From: Schumannella sp. 10F1B-5-1
GTDB lineage: Bacteria > Actinomycetota > Actinomycetes > Actinomycetales > Microbacteriaceae
Assembly (NCBI RefSeq): GCF_006517535.1
Contig: NZ_VHQH01000001.1
Span: 248,001 to 312,000 of the forward strand
Direction: 5' to 3'
Length of the DNA: 64,000 bases
Position 1 is the first letter of the stretch. Each line of letters starts with the position of its first letter. The notes under the pieces were generated by a model, which was not told where the DNA came from, did no database searches, and saw nothing but the letters and a program-made list of their open reading frames with translations. The translations under genes were made by a program, and so were the position numbers. Positions 54,704 to 62,471 of this stretch are shown one piece after another.

Positions 54704-55399
54704 GTGCGTCTCGTCGTTGCCCGCTGCTCGGTCGACTACGCCGGCCGTCTCAGCGCCCACCTCCCGCTCGCGACCCGCCTGCTGCTGCTCAAGAGCGACG
54801 GCAGCGTGCTCGTGCACAGCGACTCGCTGAGCTACAAGCCGCTGAACTGGATGAGCCCACCCTGCGCGCTCACCACCGAGGAGGTCGACGAGGAGCGCTC
54901 CGCCGCCGGAGTCACCGAGATCTGGCGCGTCACCCACGCGAAGACGGCCGACCTGCTGGTGATCTCGATCCACGAGATCCTGCACGACTCGCAGCACGAC
55001 CTCGGTGTCGACCCCGGACTGCAGAAGGACGGCGTCGAAGCCGACCTGCAGCGCCTGCTCGCCGACCAGATCGAGCTGCTCGGCGACGGGCACACGCTCG
55101 TGCGCCGCGAGTACATGACCGCGATCGGGCCGGTCGACATCCTGGCCCGGGATGCGGCGGGCGCCTCGGTCGCCGTCGAGATCAAGCGCCGCGGCGACAT
55201 CGACGGGGTCGAGCAGCTCACCCGCTACCTCGAGCTGATGAACCGCGACCCGCTGCTCGCGCCGGTCGCCGGCGTCTTCGCCGCGCAGGAGATCAAGCCG
55301 CAGGCGCGCGTGCTGGCCGAGGATCGCGGTATCCGCTGCCTGCTGCTCGACTACGACGCCATGCGCGGACTCGACGACCACCTCGCGCGCCTGTTCTGA
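54704..55399 (+). CDS. nucS: Mismatch-specific endonuclease NucS
   Basis: Key enzyme of the MutS/MutL-independent mismatch repair used by actinobacteria and archaea; it makes double-strand cuts at G-T, G-G and T-T mismatches (231 residues). The N-terminal DNA-binding and dimerisation domain begins [20 protein letters not shown], followed by [12 protein letters not shown]. The C-terminal RecB-like nuclease has GPVDILARD and the catalytic [20 protein letters not shown]. It usually works with the sliding clamp; the C-terminal DDHLARLF could be the contact. GTG at 54704 is 6 nt after TAGACT (54692-54697), indicating a leaderless mRNA. Confidence 0.96.
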   Translation: MRLVVARCSVDYAGRLSAHLPLATRLLLLKSDGSVLVHSDSLSYKPLNWMSPPCALTTEEVDEERSAAGVTEIWRVTHAKTADLLVISIHEILHDSQHDLGVDPGLQKDGVEADLQRLLADQIELLGDGHTLVRREYMTAIGPVDILARDAAGASVAVEIKRRGDIDGVEQLTRYLELMNRDPLLAPVAGVFAAQEIKPQARVLAEDRGIRCLLLDYDAMRGLDDHLARLF

Positions 55400-55513
55400 C
55401 GCGGACGCGGCGGGGTGCGTCGCGCCGGGCCCGCGATACGCCATGTCGGCCGACTCTGGTTCGAGGGGCACTGCGCACCGATCCGCTCGTCGCACCCCGC
55501 GTAGCCTGACGTC

Positions 55514-56008
55514 ATGCGCCCCACCCCCGAGAAGCCCGGGCCCGGCCAGGAGTCGGTCTGGGACTACCCGCGTCCGCCGCGTGTCGAGGCCGTCGACCGT
55601 CGCGTGACGATCGACCTCGGCGGCGAGCGCATCGTCGACACGCGCGATGTCGTGCGCGTGCTCGAGACGAGCCACCCGCCGGTCTACTACGTGCGCATCT
55701 CCGATCTGGCCGACAGCGTCGTGCAGCCTGCCGAGGGCGCGTCGATGTGCGAGTTCAAGGGACGAGCGCGCTACTTCACCCTCACGGCCGGCGGCGTCAC
55801 GGCTGAGCGCGTCGCGTGGAACTACCCGACCCCGTTCCCCGGCTACGAGGCGCTGGCCGACCGCGTCGCGATCTACCCCGCGCCCATGGATGCGTGCACG
55901 GTCGACGGCGAGACGGTCATCCCCCAGCCGGGCGGCTTCTACGGCGGGTGGATCACGTCCGACGTGGCCGGCCCCTTCAAGGGCGCCCCCGGCTCGATGG
56001 GGTGGTGA
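55514..56008 (+). CDS. DUF427 domain protein
   Basis: Protein of 164 residues of the DUF427 family. Typical features are WDYPRPPRVEAVDRRVTIDL, the central VLETSHPPVYYVRISDL and the cysteine/lysine stretch MCEFKGRARYFTL. The closing YPAPMDACTVDGE and PGGFYGGWIT match family members, which form a small barrel of unknown function. ATG at 55514 follows TAGCCT (55502-55507) by 6 nt, the leaderless pattern. Neighbours do not suggest a role. Confidence 0.9.
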   Translation: MRPTPEKPGPGQESVWDYPRPPRVEAVDRRVTIDLGGERIVDTRDVVRVLETSHPPVYYVRISDLADSVVQPAEGASMCEFKGRARYFTLTAGGVTAERVAWNYPTPFPGYEALADRVAIYPAPMDACTVDGETVIPQPGGFYGGWITSDVAGPFKGAPGSMGW

Positions 56009-56027
56009 GCGCGGCGGCGACGGTCCT

Positions 56028-56090
56028 CGTTGCGGATGAGGGGCACGTCCGAGCCGCAATCGGGCTCGGCGTCTCACCTCATCCGAAACG
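56028..56090. repeat. Palindromic element followed by a 7-bp tandem repeat
   Basis: Arms 56028-56043 and 56075-56090 pair at 14 of 16 positions around a 31-nt loop, centred on CGGATGAGG/CCTCATCCG. CGCGGAA is then repeated three times (about 56089-56110). The element lies 20 bp after the DUF427 stop and before the HAD gene, which is read in the same direction. Confidence 0.75.
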
Positions 56091-56202
56091 CGGAACGCGG
56101 AACGCGGAACGCTGCGAGCCCGAGCCGCGTCGGCGCCGCGCATCCACGACCCCGGCTCGGGGGCAGGAGCCGTTCACCCGCGCGGCCTAGCCTGGAGGGG
56201 CT

Positions 56203-56880
56203 ATGAGCTCCTCGTCCTACACCGCCGTGCTGTTCGACCTCGACGGCACGATCGCCGACTCGGCGCCCGGCATCATCGCCTCGCTCGCGTACACCTACGA
56301 GCAGCTCGGGCGTCCGGTGCCGACGCCGGCCGAGCTCATGAAGTGGGTGGGGCCGCCGATCCTCGACTCGTTCCGCGAGTTCATGGGGCTGGATGAGGCC
56401 GGCGCCCAGGCCGCGCTCGCGATCTACCGCCCGCACTACATCGCGCACGGCGTGAACGACGCGTCGATGTTCCCCGGCGTCGACCGGGTGCTGCGCGCGA
56501 TCAAGGCCGCCGGACTGCCGCTGTCGCTCGCGACGTCGAAGCCCGAGGGGCCGGCGACCACGATCCTCGAGAGCTTCGGCATCGCCGACCTGTTCGACGA
56601 GATCACCGGAGCCAGCGCCGACGAGACCCGCAGCGCGAAGGCGGATGTGGTCGAGGAGGCCCTGCGTCGCCTGCGCGCCGACGGCGCCGACCTCAGCGCG
56701 CCGGTGCTGATCGGCGACCGCGAGCACGACATCGAGGGCGCCGCCGAGCACGGCGTGCCGACCATCCTGGTCACGTGGGGATACGGCGCCCCGGCCGAGC
56801 AGGCGGGCGCGGTCGCGGTCGTCGACGACGCGGATGCACTGCTCACCGCCCTCGGACTCGCCGCCGACCGCGCGGCCTGA
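56203..56880 (+). CDS. HAD family phosphatase, phosphoglycolate-phosphatase-like
   Basis: Haloacid-dehalogenase hydrolase of 225 residues. Motif I VLFDLDGTIADS carries the nucleophile aspartate D11 and acid D13. The cap follows (WVGPPILDSFREFMGL), motif II is SLATSKP, and motif III/IV is VLIGDREHDIEGAAEHGVPTILVTWGYG. The arrangement matches Gph-like enzymes acting on phosphoglycolate or similar small phosphates. GGAGGGG precedes the ATG, and TAGCCT (56188-56193) lies 9 nt upstream. Substrate is not determinable from sequence alone. Confidence 0.88.
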   Translation: MSSSSYTAVLFDLDGTIADSAPGIIASLAYTYEQLGRPVPTPAELMKWVGPPILDSFREFMGLDEAGAQAALAIYRPHYIAHGVNDASMFPGVDRVLRAIKAAGLPLSLATSKPEGPATTILESFGIADLFDEITGASADETRSAKADVVEEALRRLRADGADLSAPVLIGDREHDIEGAAEHGVPTILVTWGYGAPAEQAGAVAVVDDADALLTALGLAADRAA

Positions 56881-57038
56881 GCGGGTGACGCCAAGGCGCG
56901 GCCCGAGCGAGGCGGCGCGGCCCGAGCGAGGCGGGGCGGGATGAGCGGCGGGGGCCTGACCGGGTGGCGCTGCCCGCAGGACCGCCGATCCCATCGACCA
57001 CCAGTCGCCGATCCTGCCGATTCTCCCGCCACTCCCCC

Positions 57039-57110
57039 GACGCAACTCAGGAGATCTGCGCTCAGGTGGGGCGCGCGCCGCATCGCGCGACGATCCTCCT
57101 GAGTTGCGTC
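57039..57110. repeat. Palindromic element, perfect 15-bp arms
   Basis: GACGCAACTCAGGAG (57039-57053) is exactly inverted at 57096-57110 around a 42-nt loop. It lies in the 246-bp gap between the convergent HAD and zinc-ribbon genes. The GCAACTCAG core links it to the elements at 26433, 46422 and 57995, although the loop has diverged. The rest of the gap is GC-rich with no gene. Confidence 0.9.
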
Positions 57111-57126
57111 GCGCTCCCGCGGTGCG

Positions 57127-57357
57127 TCAGGCGGCGGGGGACGCGCCGGGCACCGGGCAGTGCAGGCGCGTCGGCGTGTGCCCGTCGGTGGAGCGCTCGA
57201 TCTCGTGACCGCTCATCGCCTGCCCGCAGAGGGGGCAGATCGCGGGCGGCGGCGCGTCCGTGCGCTCGCCGCCGCGCCCGGGCCCGAGCTGCGCCGGCCC
57301 GAGGTACGGGTACAGGGCCTTGTTCAGGCGGTCCCACCAGCGCGTTCTCTCGGCCAT
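57127..57357 (-). CDS. Small zinc-ribbon protein
   Basis: Protein of 76 residues of unknown function. A basic/aromatic N-terminus (RTRWWDRLNKALYPYLGPAQ) is followed by CPLCGQAMSGHEIERS and a final HCPVPG, giving a CxxC plus a downstream H/C pair that could bind one zinc. It is judged real because TACACT lies exactly 6 nt before its ATG at 57357 and because a palindromic operator covers this promoter. The divergent OhrR-like gene is the likely repressor, so the protein may belong to a peroxide or thiol stress response. That link is inferred from layout. Confidence 0.7.
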   Translation of the reverse strand: MAERTRWWDRLNKALYPYLGPAQLGPGRGGERTDAPPPAICPLCGQAMSGHEIERSTDGHTPTRLHCPVPGASPAA

Positions 57358-57360
57358 ATC

Positions 57361-57374
57361 GTTAGTGTACTAAC
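57361..57374. promoter_or_regulatory. MarR-type operator over divergent promoters
   Basis: GTTAGT-gt-ACTAAC is a perfect 6-bp inverted repeat. It overlaps the -10 (TACACT) of the zinc-ribbon gene and precedes the -10 (TATGCT, 57386-57391) of the MarR gene. TTAG/CTAA sites of this size are typical for the MarR family. Confidence 0.75.
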
Positions 57375-57397
57375 TATTCGGGCACTATGCTGGCGAC

Positions 57398-57934
57398 ATG
57401 GATGCGCGACCCGACGACGACCGAGATGGCGACGCATCCACGGCTCGTCCCGTCGGCGCAAGCGGTCCCGCATCCACCGCTCCGACCGCATCCACGCCCT
57501 CGCTCGTCGACGACCCGCTCGCGCTCGACCGCCAGCTCTGCTTCGCGCTCGTCGCGACCGCCCGCAGCGTGGTGTCGGTCTACACGCCGGTGCTCGAGCC
57601 GATGGGACTGACGCACCCGCAGTACCTCGTGATGCTCGCGCTCTGGGAGCGCAGCCCGCGCACCCTGCGTGACCTCGCCGCGACGCTGCGTCTCGAGTCG
57701 GCGACGCTGAGTCCGCTCGTGAAGCGCCTCGAGGCGGCCGGACTGGTCGAGCGCCGCCGCGACCCCGCCGACGAGCGCGCGCTCGCGGTGTCGCTCACCG
57801 ACGCCGGCGTCGCGCTGCGCCGCGAGGCCGAGAAGGTTCCGGGGCAGGTCGTCGAGCGGCTCGGCATGAGCGTCGAGCAGCTGACCGACGTGCGGGATGC
57901 GCTGACCGGGCTGCTCGCGGGCATCGAGCGCTGA
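57398..57934 (+). CDS. MarR family regulator, OhrR-like with sensor cysteine
   Basis: Regulator of 178 residues. A Thr/Ala/Pro-rich tail of about 35 residues precedes LDRQLCFALVATARSVVSVY, in which the single cysteine is at the position of the peroxide sensor of OhrR. The wing-helix body LTHPQYLVMLALWERSPRTL, LRLESATLSPLVKRLEAAGL and RRRDPADERAL completes the fold. ATG at 57398 follows TATGCT by 6 nt (leaderless). No ohr gene adjoins it. The operator it shares with a small zinc-ribbon gene suggests this gene is its main local target, probably de-repressed by organic hydroperoxides. The inducer is inferred from the family. Confidence 0.88.
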   Translation: MDARPDDDRDGDASTARPVGASGPASTAPTASTPSLVDDPLALDRQLCFALVATARSVVSVYTPVLEPMGLTHPQYLVMLALWERSPRTLRDLAATLRLESATLSPLVKRLEAAGLVERRRDPADERALAVSLTDAGVALRREAEKVPGQVVERLGMSVEQLTDVRDALTGLLAGIER

Positions 57935-57994
57935 CGCGGGTCGGCGCGGGCGTCGCGACGGCTCGGCGCCGGCATCGCAGCAGACTCGTCGTTC

Positions 57995-58061
57995 GCAACT
58001 CAGGACCGGATGCCGGATCTGCCACGGAATCGGCGGATTCGGCCCATCGATGCTGAGTTGC
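57995..58061. repeat. Palindromic element, 9-bp core
   Basis: GCAACTCAG (57995-58003) is inverted at 58053-58061; the loop of 49 nt is long and divergent. It lies in the convergent gap between the MarR gene and the flavoprotein gene. The arms match those of 57039 and 26433, suggesting an old copy. Confidence 0.7.
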
Positions 58062-58085
58062 CGAGGGCCGGACCCTGAATCGGGG

Positions 58086-59326
<1,241 letters not shown>

Positions 59327-59330
<4 letters not shown>

Positions 59331-59884
59331 CGCCCCGAGCCTGCCGCATCGGACGGCGCGGCGAGCGCCCGCAGCGCCCGATCCTCGACCGGGATGCGGA
59401 AGCCGAGCAGCAGAACCGCGTTCAGCACCGTGAACGCGAGCGCCGTGATCCAGGCGGTGTGCACGAGCGGCAGCGCCACGCCCTCGACCACGACGACGAG
59501 GTAGTTGGGATGCGGCAGCCACGCCCAGCGATACGGCCCGCGCCGCACGCGCTCGGCTCCGGGCACCACGATCACGCGGGTGTTCCACTGGGCGCCGAGG
59601 CTCGCGATGATCCAGAGCCGGGCCGCCTGACACGCGACGGCGATCGCGAGCATCGGCCATCCCAGCCCCGGGATGAACGGACGATCCAGCGCCCACACCT
59701 CGACCACCGCGCCGAGGAGCAGGGCCGTGTGCAGCGCGACCATCCACGGGAAGTGCCGTCGCCCGTGCTCGACCCCGCTGCGCGCGAAGGCGGCCGTCGC
59801 GTTGCGGCGCGAGATGCGCAGCTCGTTGATCCGCTCGACGCCGGTCGCGACGACGAAGACGGTGAACAGGATGGCGCTGGTCAC
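59327..59884 (-). CDS. Isoprenylcysteine carboxyl methyltransferase (ICMT)-like membrane methyltransferase
   Basis: Integral membrane methyltransferase of 185 residues with about four helices. The N-terminal ILFTVFVVATGVERINELRIS is a membrane-embedded segment. The C-terminal SAM-binding signature GPYRWAWLPHPNYLVVVVEG is conserved in ICMT-type enzymes. Middle gene of the type III PKS operon, overlapping both neighbours by 4 bp. In phenolic-lipid loci such a protein methylates the ring hydroxyl of alkylresorcinols or pyrones; this is the likely reaction here. No prenylated protein substrate is expected in bacteria. Confidence 0.9.
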
Positions 59885-61095
59885 GCGGCGCCCCCGGCAT
59901 CGACCCCGACAGCGCCGACCTCACCCACAGCGCCGGCCGTGACGCCCCCGCCCCACCGCAGCAGCACGATCTCGCTCGTGACGCCGGGCCCGAGCGCGAA
60001 CAGCAGCCCCCAGGTTCCGGGCGGCTGCGACGGCGTGCGGGCGAGCACGTGCAGCACGGATGCCGACGACAGGTTGCCGCTCTCGGCGAGCGACTGCCAC
60101 GCGGTGTCGAGCGCTCCGTCGGGCAGCTCGAGCGCCGCCGCGAACGCCTCGAGCACCCGCGGACCGCCCGCGTGCGCGACCCACGACCCCACGTCGGCGC
60201 GGGTGAGGGCATTGCGGGTGAGCAGCGCATCCACGTCGGCGGCGAAGTTCGCGTCGATCGCCCCCGCGACCTCGGCGGTGAGCACGATGCGGAAGCCCGT
60301 GCCGCCCAGATCGAAGCCGAGCACGCCCTCGCTGTCGGGGTAGAGGCTGCTGAGGGTGTCGACGATCTCCATGCCGCCGCCCGCAAATGCTCCCGCGCCG
60401 GCATCAGCGCCGCCGCCCGCGCCTGCTCCCGCGTCGGCGACGCCACCGCTCGCACGCGCCCCCGCAACGGCCAGTGGATGCGCATCCCCCACCACCACGA
60501 CCGCCGCCGCCCCGTCGCCGAACAGCCCCGTCGCGACCGCGTTCGCGACGCTGCGGTCGTCGCGCTGCAGCGTGAGCGAGCACAGCTCGACCGCGAGCAC
60601 GACGGCGACCCCGTCGGGATGCCCGGCCAGGTAGTCGTGCACGCGAGCGAGCCCGGCGGCGCCGGCGACGCATCCCAGCCCGAACGACGGGATGCGCTTC
60701 AGCTCGCGTCGGAACCCGAGCCGCCCGGCCAGCAGCGCGTCGATCGACGGCGCCGCCGCGCCCGTCACCGAGGTGAAGAAGAAGTGGTCGACGTCGCCCG
60801 GCGCGAGTCCGGCCTGCGCGAGCGCGGCGCGCACGGCCCCCTCCCCCAGGTCGGCTCCGGCATCCCGCCACACGCGGTTGGCCTCGTCGAAGTCGAGGTC
60901 GGCGTAGCGCGCGAGCGGCAGCACGGTGCTGCGGCGATGGATGCGCGTGCCCGCGTGCATCCGCTCGAACACCGCCCGCTCGCGCCGCAGCTCGGGCGCG
61001 TCGAGCCCGAGCGCGCGCACCAGCTCGGCCGTGATCTCGCCCTGCGCCGCCGAGTGCGGCGGCAGGACCGGGGCGACGGCCACGATGCGCGACAT
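59881..61095 (-). CDS. Type III polyketide synthase
   Basis: Chalcone-synthase-like homodimeric enzyme of 404 residues that extends a fatty acyl-CoA starter with malonyl-CoA and cyclises the product. The catalytic triad is visible: C142 in FGLGCVAGAAGLAR, H308 in WVAHAGGPRVLEAF and N341 in ESGNLSSASVL. An added Gly/Ala-rich stretch at about 212-241 (GARASGGVADAGAGAGGGAD) lies on the surface. Followed by an ICMT-like methyltransferase and a flavoprotein with 4-bp overlaps, this resembles the Streptomyces srs phenolic-lipid operon. CACGAT lies 6 nt before the ATG at 61095, a weak leaderless promoter. An alkylresorcinol or alkylpyrone product is the most likely inference. Confidence 0.94.
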   Translation of the reverse strand: MSRIVAVAPVLPPHSAAQGEITAELVRALGLDAPELRRERAVFERMHAGTRIHRRSTVLPLARYADLDFDEANRVWRDAGADLGEGAVRAALAQAGLAPGDVDHFFFTSVTGAAAPSIDALLAGRLGFRRELKRIPSFGLGCVAGAAGLARVHDYLAGHPDGVAVVLAVELCSLTLQRDDRSVANAVATGLFGDGAAAVVVVGDAHPLAVAGARASGGVADAGAGAGGGADAGAGAFAGGGMEIVDTLSSLYPDSEGVLGFDLGGTGFRIVLTAEVAGAIDANFAADVDALLTRNALTRADVGSWVAHAGGPRVLEAFAAALELPDGALDTAWQSLAESGNLSSASVLHVLARTPSQPPGTWGLLFALGPGVTSEIVLLRWGGGVTAGAVGEVGAVGVDAGGAA

Positions 61096-61279
61096 GGCGC
61101 CATCGTGTCAGCGGCGCGCGACCGGATGCGCGCGCGGGCCGCGCTGCACGGGCGAAGCACAGGATCGCGGGGCGGCGCGATCGGTGCCGCGGCGGTGCCG
61201 AGCGCCCGCCCAGAACTGGGGCCGCGCCGGGCAGCCCTGCCCATCGCCCGCCGGAGCGGATCGGCGCTAGCGTGACCGC

Positions 61280-61561
61280 GTGATCCTCAACTTCTATGTC
61301 GGCGTCAACGAGGTGCACCTCGTCAGCTTCAGCTTCGACAAGATGTGGGGCGGCACGATGATCACGGTCGACGGCGTGCCGATCATCCAGCAGACGCGCC
61401 TGTTCGGCGGGCTCGTCGCCCAGTGGGACCTCGTGGTCGGCGTGAACGAACCCCACGCGGTGCACATCGAGAAGCACCGCCCGGTCTTCATGGCCGGATT
61501 CCGCGCGCAGCCGGTCTACGCCTGGGTCGACGGCGTGCTGGTCGCGCAGGGCGAGGTCTGA
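61280..61561 (+). CDS. Small conserved-looking protein, function unknown
   Basis: Protein of 93 residues without a recognised family. It is predicted to be all-beta (VILNFYVGVNEVHLVSFSFD, then TMITVDGVPIIQQTRLFGGL and WDLVVGVNEPHAVHIEKHRP), with two related segments, VGVNEVHLV and VGVNEPHAV, that suggest an internal duplication. It has no signal peptide or membrane helix. GTG at 61280 is 6 nt after TAGCGT (61268-61273), so it is probably a real leaderless gene. It lies between the PKS operon (divergent) and a TetR gene (convergent, 7 bp). Confidence 0.7.
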   Translation: MILNFYVGVNEVHLVSFSFDKMWGGTMITVDGVPIIQQTRLFGGLVAQWDLVVGVNEPHAVHIEKHRPVFMAGFRAQPVYAWVDGVLVAQGEV

Positions 61562-61568
61562 CCCAGGC

Positions 61569-62303
61569 CTACCAGCGCTCGTCGGCGCGCGGGACGACGC
61601 CGGCCACCGCATCCAGGTCGGGGAAGCAGAGGGCGAGCAGCTCGTCGGCCTCGCCGGTGCCGTCGGTGTCGACCATGCGCAACCCGATGAGGGTGTTGAG
61701 CAGCATGCCGTAGGAGAGGAAGCTCTTGCCGAACTCGGCGTCGAAGCCGGCGTCTTCGCGGATGAAGCGCCAGATGCGCCCGAACGACGCGCGCGCGACG
61801 GGTCCGATCGCGGGGTCGCCGCCGCGCAGGAAGGCGTGCTGCATCGTGAGGTGCAGTCCGCGCTCCTGCAGCAGGCGCAGGTAGGCGACGCTCATCGCCT
61901 CCTTGCGGGCGTGGGTGCGCTGCTCATCGGTCGCGCCGACGGGCAGCGCGGCGTCGGCCTCGTCGAGGGCGGCGCGGAAGTCGACCTCGAGACGATCGGC
62001 GACCGACTCCATCGCGGCCATGAACAGGCCCTGCTTCGAGCCGAACATGCGCACCACGTAGGCCTGGCTGACGCCGGCCGCCTGGGCGAGGTCGTCGGTG
62101 GTCGCGCCGTCGTAGCCCTTCGCGCCGAACACGGCGATCGAGGCGGCGAGGATCTGCGCGCGGCGCTCCTCCGAGCTCATGCGGGCGGGGCGGGCGCCGT
62201 CGGCGACGACGCCGGCACCGGCGCCGCCGGCTCGACCCGCGCCGTCGAGATCGGTGGATGCGCGGCCGGCGCCGGCCGTTCGAGACGAGTTCCGCGGGCT
62301 CAT
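61569..62303 (-). CDS. TetR family regulator
   Basis: Repressor of 244 residues. A 40-residue Gly/Ala-rich tail precedes the helix-turn-helix (ILAASIAVFGAKGYDGATTD, DDLAQAAGVSQAYVVRMFGS). The helical ligand domain follows, with MSVAYLRLLQERGLHLTMQH and RASFGRIWRFIREDAGFDA. It is divergent from a DHA2 drug exporter, and two inverted repeats occupy the region between them. The classical model is repression of the exporter until a drug binds. The ATG at 62303 is the first in frame. Ligands are unknown. Confidence 0.92.
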   Translation of the reverse strand: MSPRNSSRTAGAGRASTDLDGAGRAGGAGAGVVADGARPARMSSEERRAQILAASIAVFGAKGYDGATTDDLAQAAGVSQAYVVRMFGSKQGLFMAAMESVADRLEVDFRAALDEADAALPVGATDEQRTHARKEAMSVAYLRLLQERGLHLTMQHAFLRGGDPAIGPVARASFGRIWRFIREDAGFDAEFGKSFLSYGMLLNTLIGLRMVDTDGTGEADELLALCFPDLDAVAGVVPRADERW

Positions 62304-62318
62304 GTTGACAAGGTTATC

Positions 62319-62353
62319 AAACGTTTACTACGTTGCGGTAATCAGTTGATTAC
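62319..62353. promoter_or_regulatory. Operator-like palindromes between TetR and DHA2 exporter
   Basis: GTAATCA-gt-TGATTAC (62338-62353) is a perfect 7-bp inverted repeat, and AAACGTTT (62319-62326) is a perfect palindrome 11 bp away. Both sit in an AT-rich stretch just upstream of the TetR start and before the exporter, as expected for the divergent operator region. Confidence 0.7.
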
Positions 62354-62471
62354 AACCGACCGGATGCGCAGCCGGCCGGTCCAGGGAAGCCGCACCGCAC
62401 CCGCCACGGCGGGGCAGCCGCATCCACTCGACACCACATCCACGACACTCCCTCTCGACACAGGAGAACCG

